A DNA stretch of 55,048 nucleotides from Planctomycetaceae bacterium (lineage in GTDB: Bacteria > Planctomycetota > Planctomycetia > Pirellulales > Pirellulaceae), in assembly GCA_007121535.1 (NCBI GenBank), contig SKKK01000200.1, positions 1 through 55,048 of the forward strand, read 5' to 3'. Of the stretch, positions 43,894-51,893 are shown one piece after another. Position numbers and translations under genes: made by a program. The notes under the pieces were generated by a model that did not search any database, was not told the origin of the DNA, and saw only the letters and a program-made list of their open reading frames with translations. Position 1 is the first letter of the stretch, and the number at the start of each line of letters is the position of its first letter.

Positions 43894-44786
43894 GAGGTCA
43901 CCTTTTCTCCGAGGAGGGGTTCCAGCGAAGTGAGATTGTCGCTCAACGCCAATTCGACGGGCGGCATCCCGAAAGCAATCCCCATCAATTGGGTGAAGTA
44001 CAACACGGGGATCGCGCAACGGGCGCCAACCGCCCGGCCCACCTTGTCCTGATACGCTTCCAGATTGATCTGGCACAACGGACACGCCGTAGCTACGCAA
44101 CCGGCGCCCCGTTGCCCGGCCACCTTCAGGATCTTGCCCGTCAGGACCTGACCCGTTTCGGGATGCGTGGTCATCGCCATCCCTCCGCAGCACTTGGCGG
44201 CCAGCGGAAAGGGAACGACGGCGGCGCCCAGCCATTCGACCAGCCGTTCCATCAACCGCGGATACTCGGGATGATCCAGATCGTCAAACGGCCGACTCAA
44301 CTGGCATCCGCAATAGCACGCCACCTTCCAGCCCGACATGTTCCGCTGGACCCGGGAACGGATGCTTGCTTCCCCGACGTCGTTCACCAGGATTTCCAGG
44401 AAGTGACGTACCCGGACGCTGCCCGAGTAGTCCATGCCACCCGCCTGAAGCGCCTGGCGGATATCGTCCCGCAGATGCGCGTCCTCGGCCATGTACTTGT
44501 TCGTCTTGCGCAGCACGACGTAACAGGCGTTGCAGACCGTGGCCAGTTCGCGCCCGTTCTGCTCGGCCAGCGCCAGGTTCCGGGCGGACAGCACGAAGGC
44601 CCGCTTCTCGCGGACGGGCAGGTAGGCCGTCGCCCCGCAACAATTCCAATCGTCCAGTTCGACCAACTCGATTTCCAACTCGCGCGCCACGCTTCGCGTC
44701 GAGATGTCATAGGCACGATTGGTCGCCATCAGCGAACAGCCAGGGTAGTAACCATAGCGGCAGGCGTGGGAAGCGGTGGTGATCAT
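43890..44786 (-). CDS. HdrB-like heterodisulfide reductase subunit B
   Basis: 298 residues with two intact CCG domains, the ligands of the non-cubane 4Fe-4S clusters that cleave disulfides: YYPGCSL/NCCGA/CNACY and CYCGCQ/KCCGGMA/CPLCQ. The start at 44786 overlaps the HdrC stop by ATGA. Bacteria without coenzyme M use related HdrB for unknown disulfides or other acceptors, so the substrate is open. Confidence 0.93.
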   Translation of the reverse strand: MITTASHACRYGYYPGCSLMATNRAYDISTRSVARELEIELVELDDWNCCGATAYLPVREKRAFVLSARNLALAEQNGRELATVCNACYVVLRKTNKYMAEDAHLRDDIRQALQAGGMDYSGSVRVRHFLEILVNDVGEASIRSRVQRNMSGWKVACYCGCQLSRPFDDLDHPEYPRLMERLVEWLGAAVVPFPLAAKCCGGMAMTTHPETGQVLTGKILKVAGQRGAGCVATACPLCQINLEAYQDKVGRAVGARCAIPVLYFTQLMGIAFGMPPVELALSDNLTSLEPLLGEKVTS

Positions 44787-45349
44787 CTTCGTCCGTTCTC
44801 CTCGATCGCGGCGAGCATCTTGTGCAGGCTGTCCAGACCCTTGATCTTGCGCGGAAAGATCTCCAAACGGCCGCGGACAAAGAGCCTGATCGCCAGCGGG
44901 ATCTGAGCCAAGGCATGCAAGGGATTGGTGCGCAGGAAATACTTCCGCAACAGCGTCGTTTCCGCGTTGCGGCCATAGCGGTCGACGGTTTCCGCAAAGG
45001 CGTGCGCCATGGTCTCGCCCGTGGCGTCCTTGGCCAAGCCCTTGTCGACCTCCAGTCGCTTCAATTCGTACATGACGTCGGTCAGCGGAATCCCCGCCGG
45101 ACAACGGACCGTGCAGGAATAACACGAAACGCAAAGCCAGACAGTCTGGGCGTTCAGGACCCGGTCCAGCATGCCGGCCCGCAGCGAAGCGATGATTTCC
45201 CGAGGCCCGAATTCCATCGCCGCGCTGGACGGGCACGAGGCGGAACAGGTGCCGCACTGCAGGCACTGCTTCAGCTTCTCGCCGTGCGGCAAAGCGTACA
45301 CGTCGTCGAGAAACTCGTCGCACAACTCTTTGGCCAACGCCGTCGGCAT
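44783..45349 (-). CDS. HdrC-like heterodisulfide reductase subunit C
   Basis: 188 residues. Two ferredoxin motifs, CLQCGTCSASCPSS and CVSCYSCTVRCPAG, carry electrons between HdrA and HdrB. A helical C-terminal region follows. The start at 45349 (MPTALAKEL) follows AAGGGG and lies 20 bases after the preceding stop; a longer frame to 45391 would overlap that gene. Confidence 0.92.
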   Translation of the reverse strand: MPTALAKELCDEFLDDVYALPHGEKLKQCLQCGTCSASCPSSAAMEFGPREIIASLRAGMLDRVLNAQTVWLCVSCYSCTVRCPAGIPLTDVMYELKRLEVDKGLAKDATGETMAHAFAETVDRYGRNAETTLLRKYFLRTNPLHALAQIPLAIRLFVRGRLEIFPRKIKGLDSLHKMLAAIEENGRR

Positions 45350-45369
45350 CGTCAATCCCCTTGTATCTT

Positions 45370-46950
45370 CTAGTACACCGCCATCTCCCACACGATGTGA
45401 TCCGCCAACGCCTCGGTGGTCCGCGAGTCCAGACTGGCCAGCCCGCCCATCGCATCGGGCTGGACCGTCAGCACCGTCACTTTGTTCATCGCTTCGCCCG
45501 GATCCACGCCGAAATCGGGTTTCGTGTCCCGCGTCAGGCTGCCCGGTAACCCACCGGTGTCCCGAGCCACCAACACCATCAACCGGTCATACCCCGCGGC
45601 CGTCTTCAAAACATTCGCCGGACTCAAGTTCGCCACGCCGGCGGTGACCAGCAGCGGCAGCGAGCGGGCCAGCAGCTTCTGGCCGATCATCGCTCCTAGC
45701 CCCTCGTTGCGCCACAACAGCCCCGGAGCGGCCAGCAGATGCACCCGGTGCCCGTACCGGTTGGTGATCGATACCCCACTGATCGGCTCCGAAGGACCAC
45801 TCGGCCGTCCGGCAGCCGCCCGTTCTTGACTCCGGAAGGCGGCGGACAGAATGTCAGGCAACTCGCCGTCCGTGAACGGCTCGACCGCATAGTACAGGAT
45901 GCGGTGCTTGCGGTAGGCCGTTTCCCGCGGACCGTCAGCCGCCGCCAAAACCACCAAGCGCAGGGACGGTCCCAACTGGTTTACCAGCCCGACCCATTCG
46001 GGACCGGCGTCGACCAGGGACGGATCGTCCAGCAACACCACACTCGACTCGGACTTCTCCAGAGCTGCTTTCAAGGCGTCACGATCGGCGACCAACTGGA
46101 CCTCGCACCCCAGGGCGGCCAACTTCTCGGTCTGCTGCTGCGCTGAGGCCGGATCGGTGTTCGCCAAGAGAACACCCCGCGGTACACAGTGCTCCGCCTC
46201 GCGCTCGTACTCGGTCGTGCAAACGTGAGCCAGCCAGCCCTCGCCGCAGGGATCGGTCACCAGCCGCTCGGGATGCTTGGCCAAGTACTCGTTGACCCCC
46301 ATCACCACCCCCGACACCGGCGCGGCTACCATGACCATCGGCCTGCCCGGCACCGCGACCCCCGCCAGCGGCAAGCCCTGGTAGACCACTTCGCCGATTC
46401 GCGGCAACCGTAATTCGCTTGGCACCGTGCCCCGCAACCCGGGCAGCACCGCGCCGACGCATGCCGAACCATCGATTTCCATCCGACACCACGAGTCGCC
46501 GCAAAACAGCAGTGGCGACTGAGCTTCCCACGACGCCGCAGCGCCCGCGTCCTCCGGTTCTCCGTTGCCCTCCCGAAGATGCTGGGTTGCCAGCACGCGT
46601 TGCACCGCCGAGGTGATCTCCTCGGAAGTGAACGGCTTGGTCACATAGTCGCTGGCCCCCAACCGCATCGCAGCCGCCGCGTTGGGAATACTGGGATAAC
46701 CCGTGATGATCAGCACCGGTACCTCCATCTTGGTCTGCCGGAGCTGCTCCAGGAACTGTATCCCATCCATGTTGGGCATCTTGATGTCCAACAGGATCAT
46801 CTCGTAATCCTTCTCGGCGGCCATCCGCAACCCTTGCCTGGCATCGAGACACGTGTCCACCGAGAACCCCTGCCGGCTAAAGACCCTCCGGCACGCTTGG
46901 CAGATGACCTCCTCGTCATCCACCACCAGAAGTGCGTGACTATCTGCCAT
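45370..46950 (-). CDS. Response regulator with GcvH-like and hydrogenase-maturation-protease-like domains
   Basis: 526 residues; start at 46950 with GGGAGGA upstream. Residues 1-125 are a normal receiver (LLDIKMP with phospho-acceptor Asp, late Lys in TKPF). About 155-245 resembles glycine-cleavage H protein (APVSGVVMGVNEYL, DPCGEGWL) but the lipoyl-lysine hairpin is missing. About 255-385 looks like a second, degenerate receiver. About 401-526 aligns by eye with M52 hydrogenase maturation proteases of the HybD type (LLAAPGLLWRNEGLG, Glu416 at the first metal ligand), but the second ligand Asp is Val461. It is the first gene after the sigma54 promoter and has no DNA-binding domain. Confidence 0.75.
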   Translation of the reverse strand: MADSHALLVVDDEEVICQACRRVFSRQGFSVDTCLDARQGLRMAAEKDYEMILLDIKMPNMDGIQFLEQLRQTKMEVPVLIITGYPSIPNAAAAMRLGASDYVTKPFTSEEITSAVQRVLATQHLREGNGEPEDAGAAASWEAQSPLLFCGDSWCRMEIDGSACVGAVLPGLRGTVPSELRLPRIGEVVYQGLPLAGVAVPGRPMVMVAAPVSGVVMGVNEYLAKHPERLVTDPCGEGWLAHVCTTEYEREAEHCVPRGVLLANTDPASAQQQTEKLAALGCEVQLVADRDALKAALEKSESSVVLLDDPSLVDAGPEWVGLVNQLGPSLRLVVLAAADGPRETAYRKHRILYYAVEPFTDGELPDILSAAFRSQERAAAGRPSGPSEPISGVSITNRYGHRVHLLAAPGLLWRNEGLGAMIGQKLLARSLPLLVTAGVANLSPANVLKTAAGYDRLMVLVARDTGGLPGSLTRDTKPDFGVDPGEAMNKVTVLTVQPDAMGGLASLDSRTTEALADHIVWEMAVY

Positions 46951-47337
46951 CGCTGATTCTTCCTCCCGATGAAAAAGGTTTGGTGCCAAAGCGTGACAAC
47001 ACTTAGCAAACTTCGTGCCAGAGCCAGAAATAGAGCCTTGACGGACGAAATGCGGATAGCGACCGATCCGAAATGGCCCAGATCCCGAACGTCCCCAGCA
47101 ATATGTGTGTAAACGAAGGCAGTCCACACCCGAAATCACTGTATAAAGATCTGTCTGCATGTATTGGTATTCATACTTGCACAACCACCATGGCCGAACA
47201 GATGGGGTAGGCGTAGGTGTGGGGAGCAATAGGCAAGATAGGATGCGTTGGCAAAGGCAGTGGGTCCCGCGGGCTGAGCGGGACCGGGCAGGCCCACGCT
47301 CGGCGCTCGTGGGCCACCGGGCAGTGCTCTTCCGGCT
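46951..47337. other. Upstream regulatory region of the hydrogenase/Hdr cluster
   Basis: 387 bases holding the sigma54 promoter and ~200 bases where activator sites would lie (none identified with confidence). Near the far end are two hairpins: GTCCCGC/GCGGGAC at 47264-47284 and ggcccacg/cgtgggcc at 47291-47315, which may terminate or punctuate the upstream small membrane-protein transcript. Confidence 0.55.
47005..47020 (-). promoter_or_regulatory. Sigma54 (-24/-12) promoter of the hydrogenase/Hdr cluster
   Basis: The minus strand reads TGGCACGAAGTTTGCT, matching the consensus TGGCACG-N4-TTGCW, with correct GG-to-GC spacing. Transcription would begin about 12 bases on, near 46993, leaving a ~43-base leader before the ATG at 46950. 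The cluster encodes its own sigma54 activator. Confidence 0.85.
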
Positions 47338-47745
47338 TTAGGTCGCCGAATAACCGGCGAAAATGGCGAGGGCCAATGCCATGACCAGAATCCAGAACAA
47401 CATCCCGAAAGCTGTCACCAAAGCCGCGTGTTCCACGTGGTCGGGATCGGTTTCGTCTCGCTCATAACGCCGGCGCGACGACTGGTCGGTCACTGCCATC
47501 AGCAGCGCGACAAACAGCCCGGCCACCACAAACGGCATCCAATACACGCCCAGCCACGCGGAACCGAATGGCGCGATCCAAAGCCCACCAGCCCAGGTTC
47601 CCAAGAACAGGATGAAGAAGAGAAACAGGACTCCGACCGCGGTGGACGCCTTGGCCTGGGCCGAGCGTGGTCGTCTGAACGGGATCAGCAACAGCGAAAA
47701 AAACAAAGCGACCAGAACGGCAACCAGCAAATGGGCAAAAAACAT
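47338..47745 (-). CDS. Small four-helix membrane protein
   Basis: 135 residues with about four hydrophobic segments (near 4-22, 37-57, 63-85 and 110-130) and a charged loop at about 88-107. The start at 47745 has AAGGAG eight bases upstream. No family recognised; no link to the hydrogenase cluster beyond orientation. Confidence 0.75.
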   Translation of the reverse strand: MFFAHLLVAVLVALFFSLLLIPFRRPRSAQAKASTAVGVLFLFFILFLGTWAGGLWIAPFGSAWLGVYWMPFVVAGLFVALLMAVTDQSSRRRYERDETDPDHVEHAALVTAFGMLFWILVMALALAIFAGYSAT

Positions 47746-47874
47746 GGATGGTCTCCTTGCAGCGATAGCTCTGCGAATGTCATCACCTATTGTAGTCTTA
47801 TCGCATCTTCGCTGAAGGATCGGATGAAATTCATCGCGTTGCAAGCCGAATTGGGAGGAGGTTATTGAACATCC

Positions 47875-48360
47875 TTAACCATCCGGCTGTTCCTCCTGTT
47901 TCCCTTCGTCCTCCCGCATCGTCAGTACAGGGCGATGGGCGTGCCGCACGATTTTCTCGGCAACGCTGCCCATCAGCAATCGTTTTACACCCGTTCGGCC
48001 GTGTGTACCCATCACGATCAAATCGGCCTGTTCCTGTTTCGCCAGGTCCAGAATGCCATCGCTGGCAGGTCCTTCGATCACCCGGTGTTCGAAACGAATG
48101 GCCGGGTCCGTGGGCACAACCTCTTGCAGTCTTTCACGAGCCTGTTCGATCGCTTCTCGTTGACTCTGGGACAGATCCGTCCCTCCGAGGGTCACCGGGG
48201 GAGCAACCGTGCCCGGCGTTGCCGCCGCGACCGGTTCGACCACGTGGACGATCAGCAGAAGCGAATCGCTGTCGCGAGCTAATCGTTGGGCCGTGTCGAA
48301 GACCACTTTGGCCGCCGAGGAAAAATCTGTGGGTTAGATGATCTTGTTCCATTGAGACAT
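47875..48360 (-). pseudogene. Universal stress protein (UspA) gene with in-frame stop
   Basis: The original start appears to be the ATG at 48360 with GGAG seven to nine bases upstream; it reads MSQWNKII, then TAA at 48336-48334, then PTDFSSAAKVVFDTA, the normal UspA N-terminus. A single codon (where Leu or Val is usual) is thus a stop. The remainder is intact and ends with the nucleotide-binding segment GTHGRTGVKRLLMGSVAEK. Translation from GTG 48306 would give 143 residues lacking the first strand, which forms part of the fold. Either a pseudogene or a sequencing error. Confidence 0.8.
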
Positions 48361-48420
48361 TGCTTGTACTCCTTGCCTGCGTCAATGCATCGCTTTTTCG
48401 GTACGATGCCATCCGTAGCG

Positions 48421-49263
48421 TCAGGCGGCTTCGACAACATGGGCGACCGGCGGTTGCAATTCTAGCTGTGGGCCCAAAGGCAATCCGAGTACTTCCCGTG
48501 CGAGTTGCCGGTAGTCCTTGGCGCCGTTGGATTCCGGCGAATACTGAAAGATCGACTGGCCGAAACTCGGCGCTTCAGCCAAGCGGATGTTTCGACGGAC
48601 TCGGGTGTGGAAACTGCAAGCATCGGCCCAACAGGCACTCTCCGCTCGCTGACGCTGGAAAAAGTCCTCGACGTCCGATGTCACCTCGGCAGCCAGCCGC
48701 GTGCCCGATTCGTACATGCACAGGATCACGCCGGTCAACCTCAGACCGGGGTTCAGCCGATGAGCGACCACCTCGATCGTCCGCAGCAGTTTGCCGAAAC
48801 CGTGAAGCGCAAGAAAATGGGGCTGAAGAGGTAAAAAGACCTCGCGAACCGCCGTCAGAGCATTCAAGGTTAAAACGCCCAACGAGGGTGGGCAGTCGAT
48901 GATCAAATAGTCGAAGTCGGGCGAATCCAACAGCAGCTTGTCCCGCAGAATCACCTCGCGTCCCACCTCGCCGGCCAATTCTAGCTCGGCCGCCGCCAAA
49001 TCCAATTGCGAGGGCACCAGCCAAAGATTGTTTGCGACATTCAAACGCACTTCGGACAGCCGTGTGTTGCCCGTCAATACGTGGTAGACCGATTGGCGGT
49101 CGTCGGCCAATGCGACGCCCAGATGCAATGAGGCATGCGCCTGGGGGTCCAAATCGATCAGACACACACGCTTGCCGTGTTCGGCCAACGCCGCGCAAAG
49201 ATTGACCGCTGTGGTCGTCTTGCCGACTCCGCCCTTTTGGTTGATGATCGCAATCGATCGCAT
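48421..49263 (-). CDS. ParA/Soj-family ATPase
   Basis: 280 residues. Deviant Walker A QKGGVGKTTT (9-18), switch segment DLDPQAHASLHLG and YLIIDCPPSLG identify a ParA/MinD-type ATPase used in chromosome, plasmid or protein-complex positioning. The start at 49263 has AAGGAG eight bases upstream. No parB, parS site or replication origin was seen nearby, so it may be an orphan ParA that positions something else. Confidence 0.9.
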   Translation of the reverse strand: MRSIAIINQKGGVGKTTTAVNLCAALAEHGKRVCLIDLDPQAHASLHLGVALADDRQSVYHVLTGNTRLSEVRLNVANNLWLVPSQLDLAAAELELAGEVGREVILRDKLLLDSPDFDYLIIDCPPSLGVLTLNALTAVREVFLPLQPHFLALHGFGKLLRTIEVVAHRLNPGLRLTGVILCMYESGTRLAAEVTSDVEDFFQRQRAESACWADACSFHTRVRRNIRLAEAPSFGQSIFQYSPESNGAKDYRQLAREVLGLPLGPQLELQPPVAHVVEAA

Positions 49264-49577
49264 CGAGGAACTCCTTTTCCTGCCCCTTTTGGCAGTTAGC
49301 CACCCGGTTTGCCACCGCATCGGCTTACGGGGTTTGCCCAACGTATGCCGCGCGGATTATACTCTTACTTTGTCTGCGGGGAACAGAGCAATGCCATTTT
49401 CCGAAGCGAGTGCGTTGTGCATGCGAAATTCCCAGTAGCCACGTTCGCCAGAACGTGGGGAATTCCGAACTCTGGCGAGTTCGGCTACCCAGCTTGTAAC
49501 CTGGATGATGCACTTTCATTTGTACAGAACCTGAAGATTATCGTTGAAGGCCCGCCTTCCAGTCCCTAGGAATTTTC
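49264..49577. other. Intergenic region with a palindromic repeat
   Basis: 314 bases between divergent parA-like and rhomboid genes; apart from the repeat at 49435-49488 nothing recognisable is present. Confidence 0.4.
49435..49488. repeat. Double palindrome (gtagcc ... ggctac family)
   Basis: gtagcc, hairpin acgttcgccagaacgt, centre, hairpin gaactctggcgagttc, then ggctac. The same outer hexamers and two-hairpin plan occur in the serpin gene (2251-2333). Confidence 0.7.
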
Positions 49578-50507
49578 ATGCGTCAAATCGGCACGTTGAG
49601 TCATCAGCTTTTGGCAGATCGTTTTACTGCTTTTCTGATCACGCGCGGCATCTCGGCCACGGTCGAAGAGGATGGTCAGACTTGGTCGATCTGGGTTCGC
49701 GACGAGGATCATTTGGAAACCGCCCAGCAGGCCTTTCAGGACTTTCTTCGGGACCCCCAGGACGAGCGATATCGGGGGGTGATGCGGGAAGCGACCGAGC
49801 GGTTGCAAGAGGAAGCGCGGCAACGTGAGCAAACCCGACGCCGCCAGGTGGATATGTCCAAGAGATGGCGGCGTGGACAATCCGGCAATATCCCGCTGGT
49901 CAAGACCGTGATCGGTCTGTGCATCGCGATCTTTGTCATGCTGAATCTTGGCGACCGGACCTCGATGCCTTACCGCACACTGGCCTTCTCCGATACCGTG
50001 CATGAGCGGCGAGACGATTGGAACGAAAATCGGGCCGCCGACCGAGCGATCGACATCCGTCGTGGAGAGATTTGGCGACTGGCCACCCCCGCTTTCATGC
50101 ACAGGGACTTGATCCATCTGGTGTTCAACATGATCTGGTTTTACATTTTCGGCAGCCAGATCGAGCGTCGTCAAGGACCTTTGCGCCTGGTTTGGTTGGT
50201 TCTGGTGATTGCGGTGCTGTCCAACGCGGCGCAAGGACTGGCACCGACCGATTGGGGCCAAATGGCCGGGACGCACCGTTTTTTGGGCCTTTCCGGCGTG
50301 GTTTACGGGCTACTGGGATACCTTTGGATCAAGACGACTCAGGACCCCGCGTCCGGGCTGTTTGTCAGCGGTAGCACCGTGGCCTTCTTGATCATCTGGC
50401 TGTTGCTGGGCGTCACCGGAGTCCTCGGGGGATTCGGCATGCCGATCGCCAACATGGCTCATGTCGCTGGCCTGTTGGCAGGGCTTGGCCTGGGCTATCG
50501 GTTGTAG
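49578..50507 (+). CDS. Rhomboid intramembrane serine protease (GlpG-like)
   Basis: 309 residues. A cytoplasmic N-terminal domain (about 1-105, like that of GlpG) precedes six or so membrane segments. The catalytic dyad is Ser239 in GLSGVVYG and His295 in NMAHVAG; HRDLIHLVFNM supplies the conserved HxxxxHxxxN motif. It cleaves membrane proteins within the bilayer; substrates are unknown. Confidence 0.93.
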   Translation: MRQIGTLSHQLLADRFTAFLITRGISATVEEDGQTWSIWVRDEDHLETAQQAFQDFLRDPQDERYRGVMREATERLQEEARQREQTRRRQVDMSKRWRRGQSGNIPLVKTVIGLCIAIFVMLNLGDRTSMPYRTLAFSDTVHERRDDWNENRAADRAIDIRRGEIWRLATPAFMHRDLIHLVFNMIWFYIFGSQIERRQGPLRLVWLVLVIAVLSNAAQGLAPTDWGQMAGTHRFLGLSGVVYGLLGYLWIKTTQDPASGLFVSGSTVAFLIIWLLLGVTGVLGGFGMPIANMAHVAGLLAGLGLGYRL

Positions 50508-50518
50508 GAACGAGGCGG

Positions 50519-51415
50519 TCAGCGGTCGGAATCAACTAACGACCAAGCGGAAACCCAGTCGGTTCCGATGTGTTTCATGCCGAAATCGTCTTGCAATCGC
50601 CTTTGAAAATCGGCCAGATGCCCCGCGCCGTAAAAGATGGCGATGCGTTTGTGGCCCGCTTCCATCTTTCGTCGTAGCACCTCAAGGGCTCGGGTGTTCC
50701 GATCGGTGACGATGGTCGAGCCATCGGGACCGTCGAAAATGTCCAATTGATCCTCCATTTCGGCGAATTGTTCGGCCATGATCTGTTTCATTCGATGGGC
50801 TCGATCGGGCGCGAACATCGCCGCTAGCAGACGGATGTCACTGGTGCCGAAGGGATCTTTCGCCTGGGCGCTCATGGATCGCCCCATGATCCGAAAGAAC
50901 ATTCCGGCGAAACTCTCGTTGCGATCTCGCATCGCCTGGGCGAATTCCTGTGGAGTCAAATCGGCATGGACGAAGTTGTCCACCGTGTAATCGATTTCGT
51001 CCAATTGATATGTCAGATCCAGCAGGTTCTTCATTCCCACCTGCATGCCTCCAATGGCCCCCCCGGGATTGCGGCCAGGTACGGGCACATTGTCTTCTTC
51101 GGGGGCCACCAGCTCGTACAGCACGAGATCATATTTTCGGAACAGGCGGTTCAGTTCGGCGAAGTAAGATTGATCTGCGACATGGATGGCGCCGATCAAA
51201 TCGATACGAAGCTTGTCATCCTGGCCATCAGCCGCTTGAAAACGCACGACGGCCGTTTCCAAGGCCACCGCCTGGTTATCTGCGTCGCGTGTCAAGCGAA
51301 TGTAATGATTCAGTGATTTCGCATCGTCTGATTCCAGAGCGACAGCCATCGGTGTCGCCGCCAATAAGAACAGGATCAGGCCCAAGAGTCGGTGAAAGCA
51401 GGTTTGCATGTTCAT
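50519..51415 (-). CDS. Secreted TraB/GumN-like protein
   Basis: 298 residues with a signal peptide (hydrophobic about 9-26; start could be Met3). IGAIHVADQSYF, YELVAPEED and FYGAGHLADF match the conserved histidine- and acid-bearing motifs of the TraB/TIKI-like family, some members of which are metalloproteases. Function in bacteria is unclear. Convergent with the rhomboid gene, 11 bases apart. Confidence 0.75.
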   Translation of the reverse strand: MNMQTCFHRLLGLILFLLAATPMAVALESDDAKSLNHYIRLTRDADNQAVALETAVVRFQAADGQDDKLRIDLIGAIHVADQSYFAELNRLFRKYDLVLYELVAPEEDNVPVPGRNPGGAIGGMQVGMKNLLDLTYQLDEIDYTVDNFVHADLTPQEFAQAMRDRNESFAGMFFRIMGRSMSAQAKDPFGTSDIRLLAAMFAPDRAHRMKQIMAEQFAEMEDQLDIFDGPDGSTIVTDRNTRALEVLRRKMEAGHKRIAIFYGAGHLADFQRRLQDDFGMKHIGTDWVSAWSLVDSDR

Positions 51416-51543
51416 CAGCCCAAATGTTGGAAGGACAGGTGATCGTCCATGTGCCGTCTATGCAGTATACGCTGGGAGCCCGCAGAAGTCGAAGCCCCCC
51501 TATGAAGTGGGCATCCTGGGTTTTCTTGGGAATTTGGGAGAAA

Positions 51544-51650
51544 ATGCTTGCATGCGTTTCCAAGCCAAGCATACTGGCATTTATCGACTGGCATCGCCAG
51601 TCTCTCTTTCGCCTCCCAGGTATCTGCCCCACCTGTGGAGGCTTTTTTTT
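51544..51650 (+). ncRNA. Candidate small RNA of three stem-loops
   Basis: Three hairpins in a row: ATGCTTG/CAAGCAT (51544-51572), GACTGGC/GCCAGTC (51586-51602) and an 11-pair stem GCCTCCCAGGT/ACCTGTGGAGGC with one bulge (51611-51642), followed immediately by eight T residues. No open frame ends here. The 5' end and promoter are not defined. Confidence 0.5.
51611..51650 (+). terminator. Rho-independent terminator
   Basis: 11-base-pair stem with one bulge and a 9-base loop, then TTTTTTTT at 51643-51650. Confidence 0.8.
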
Positions 51651-51893
51651 GTTGCTGACGGTGCTTCGATGGCCTCTCGAAGGATCGATGCAGAGAAATT
51701 CGCCAGTGCTTTCCTTTCTTATTCAACTTTTGCAACTGGACGTTCCGATACTACCGTCACGCACGGAAAAATCCGAACGTTCGGCACGCGGTGAGCTTTG
51801 GCTTCGCAGCGTCCGGTGCCGGATGATTGACGTGATTCGACGGTAAGGCTGCTCTTTTCTTCAGCGCAGAACCCAAAAAAGGGTGGGACGACT

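Larger units (their letters stand above)
51416..51893. other. Intergenic region with probable small RNA
   Basis: 478 bases between divergent genes without a convincing ORF. See the candidate RNA and terminator at 51544-51650. Confidence 0.5.

Noticed and set aside
42559-44235. Longer N-terminal extension of the HdrA-NuoE protein (and similar extensions of HdrB, NuoF-like, hydrogenase small subunit, kinase and S9 peptidase).
   Set aside because: The added residues are low-complexity readings across neighbouring genes or non-coding sequence; the internal starts have good ribosome-binding sites and family-like N-termini.
48421-49263. ParA gene considered as a marker of a replication origin or integrated plasmid.
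   Set aside because: No parB, parS, dnaA boxes or replication genes seen around it.
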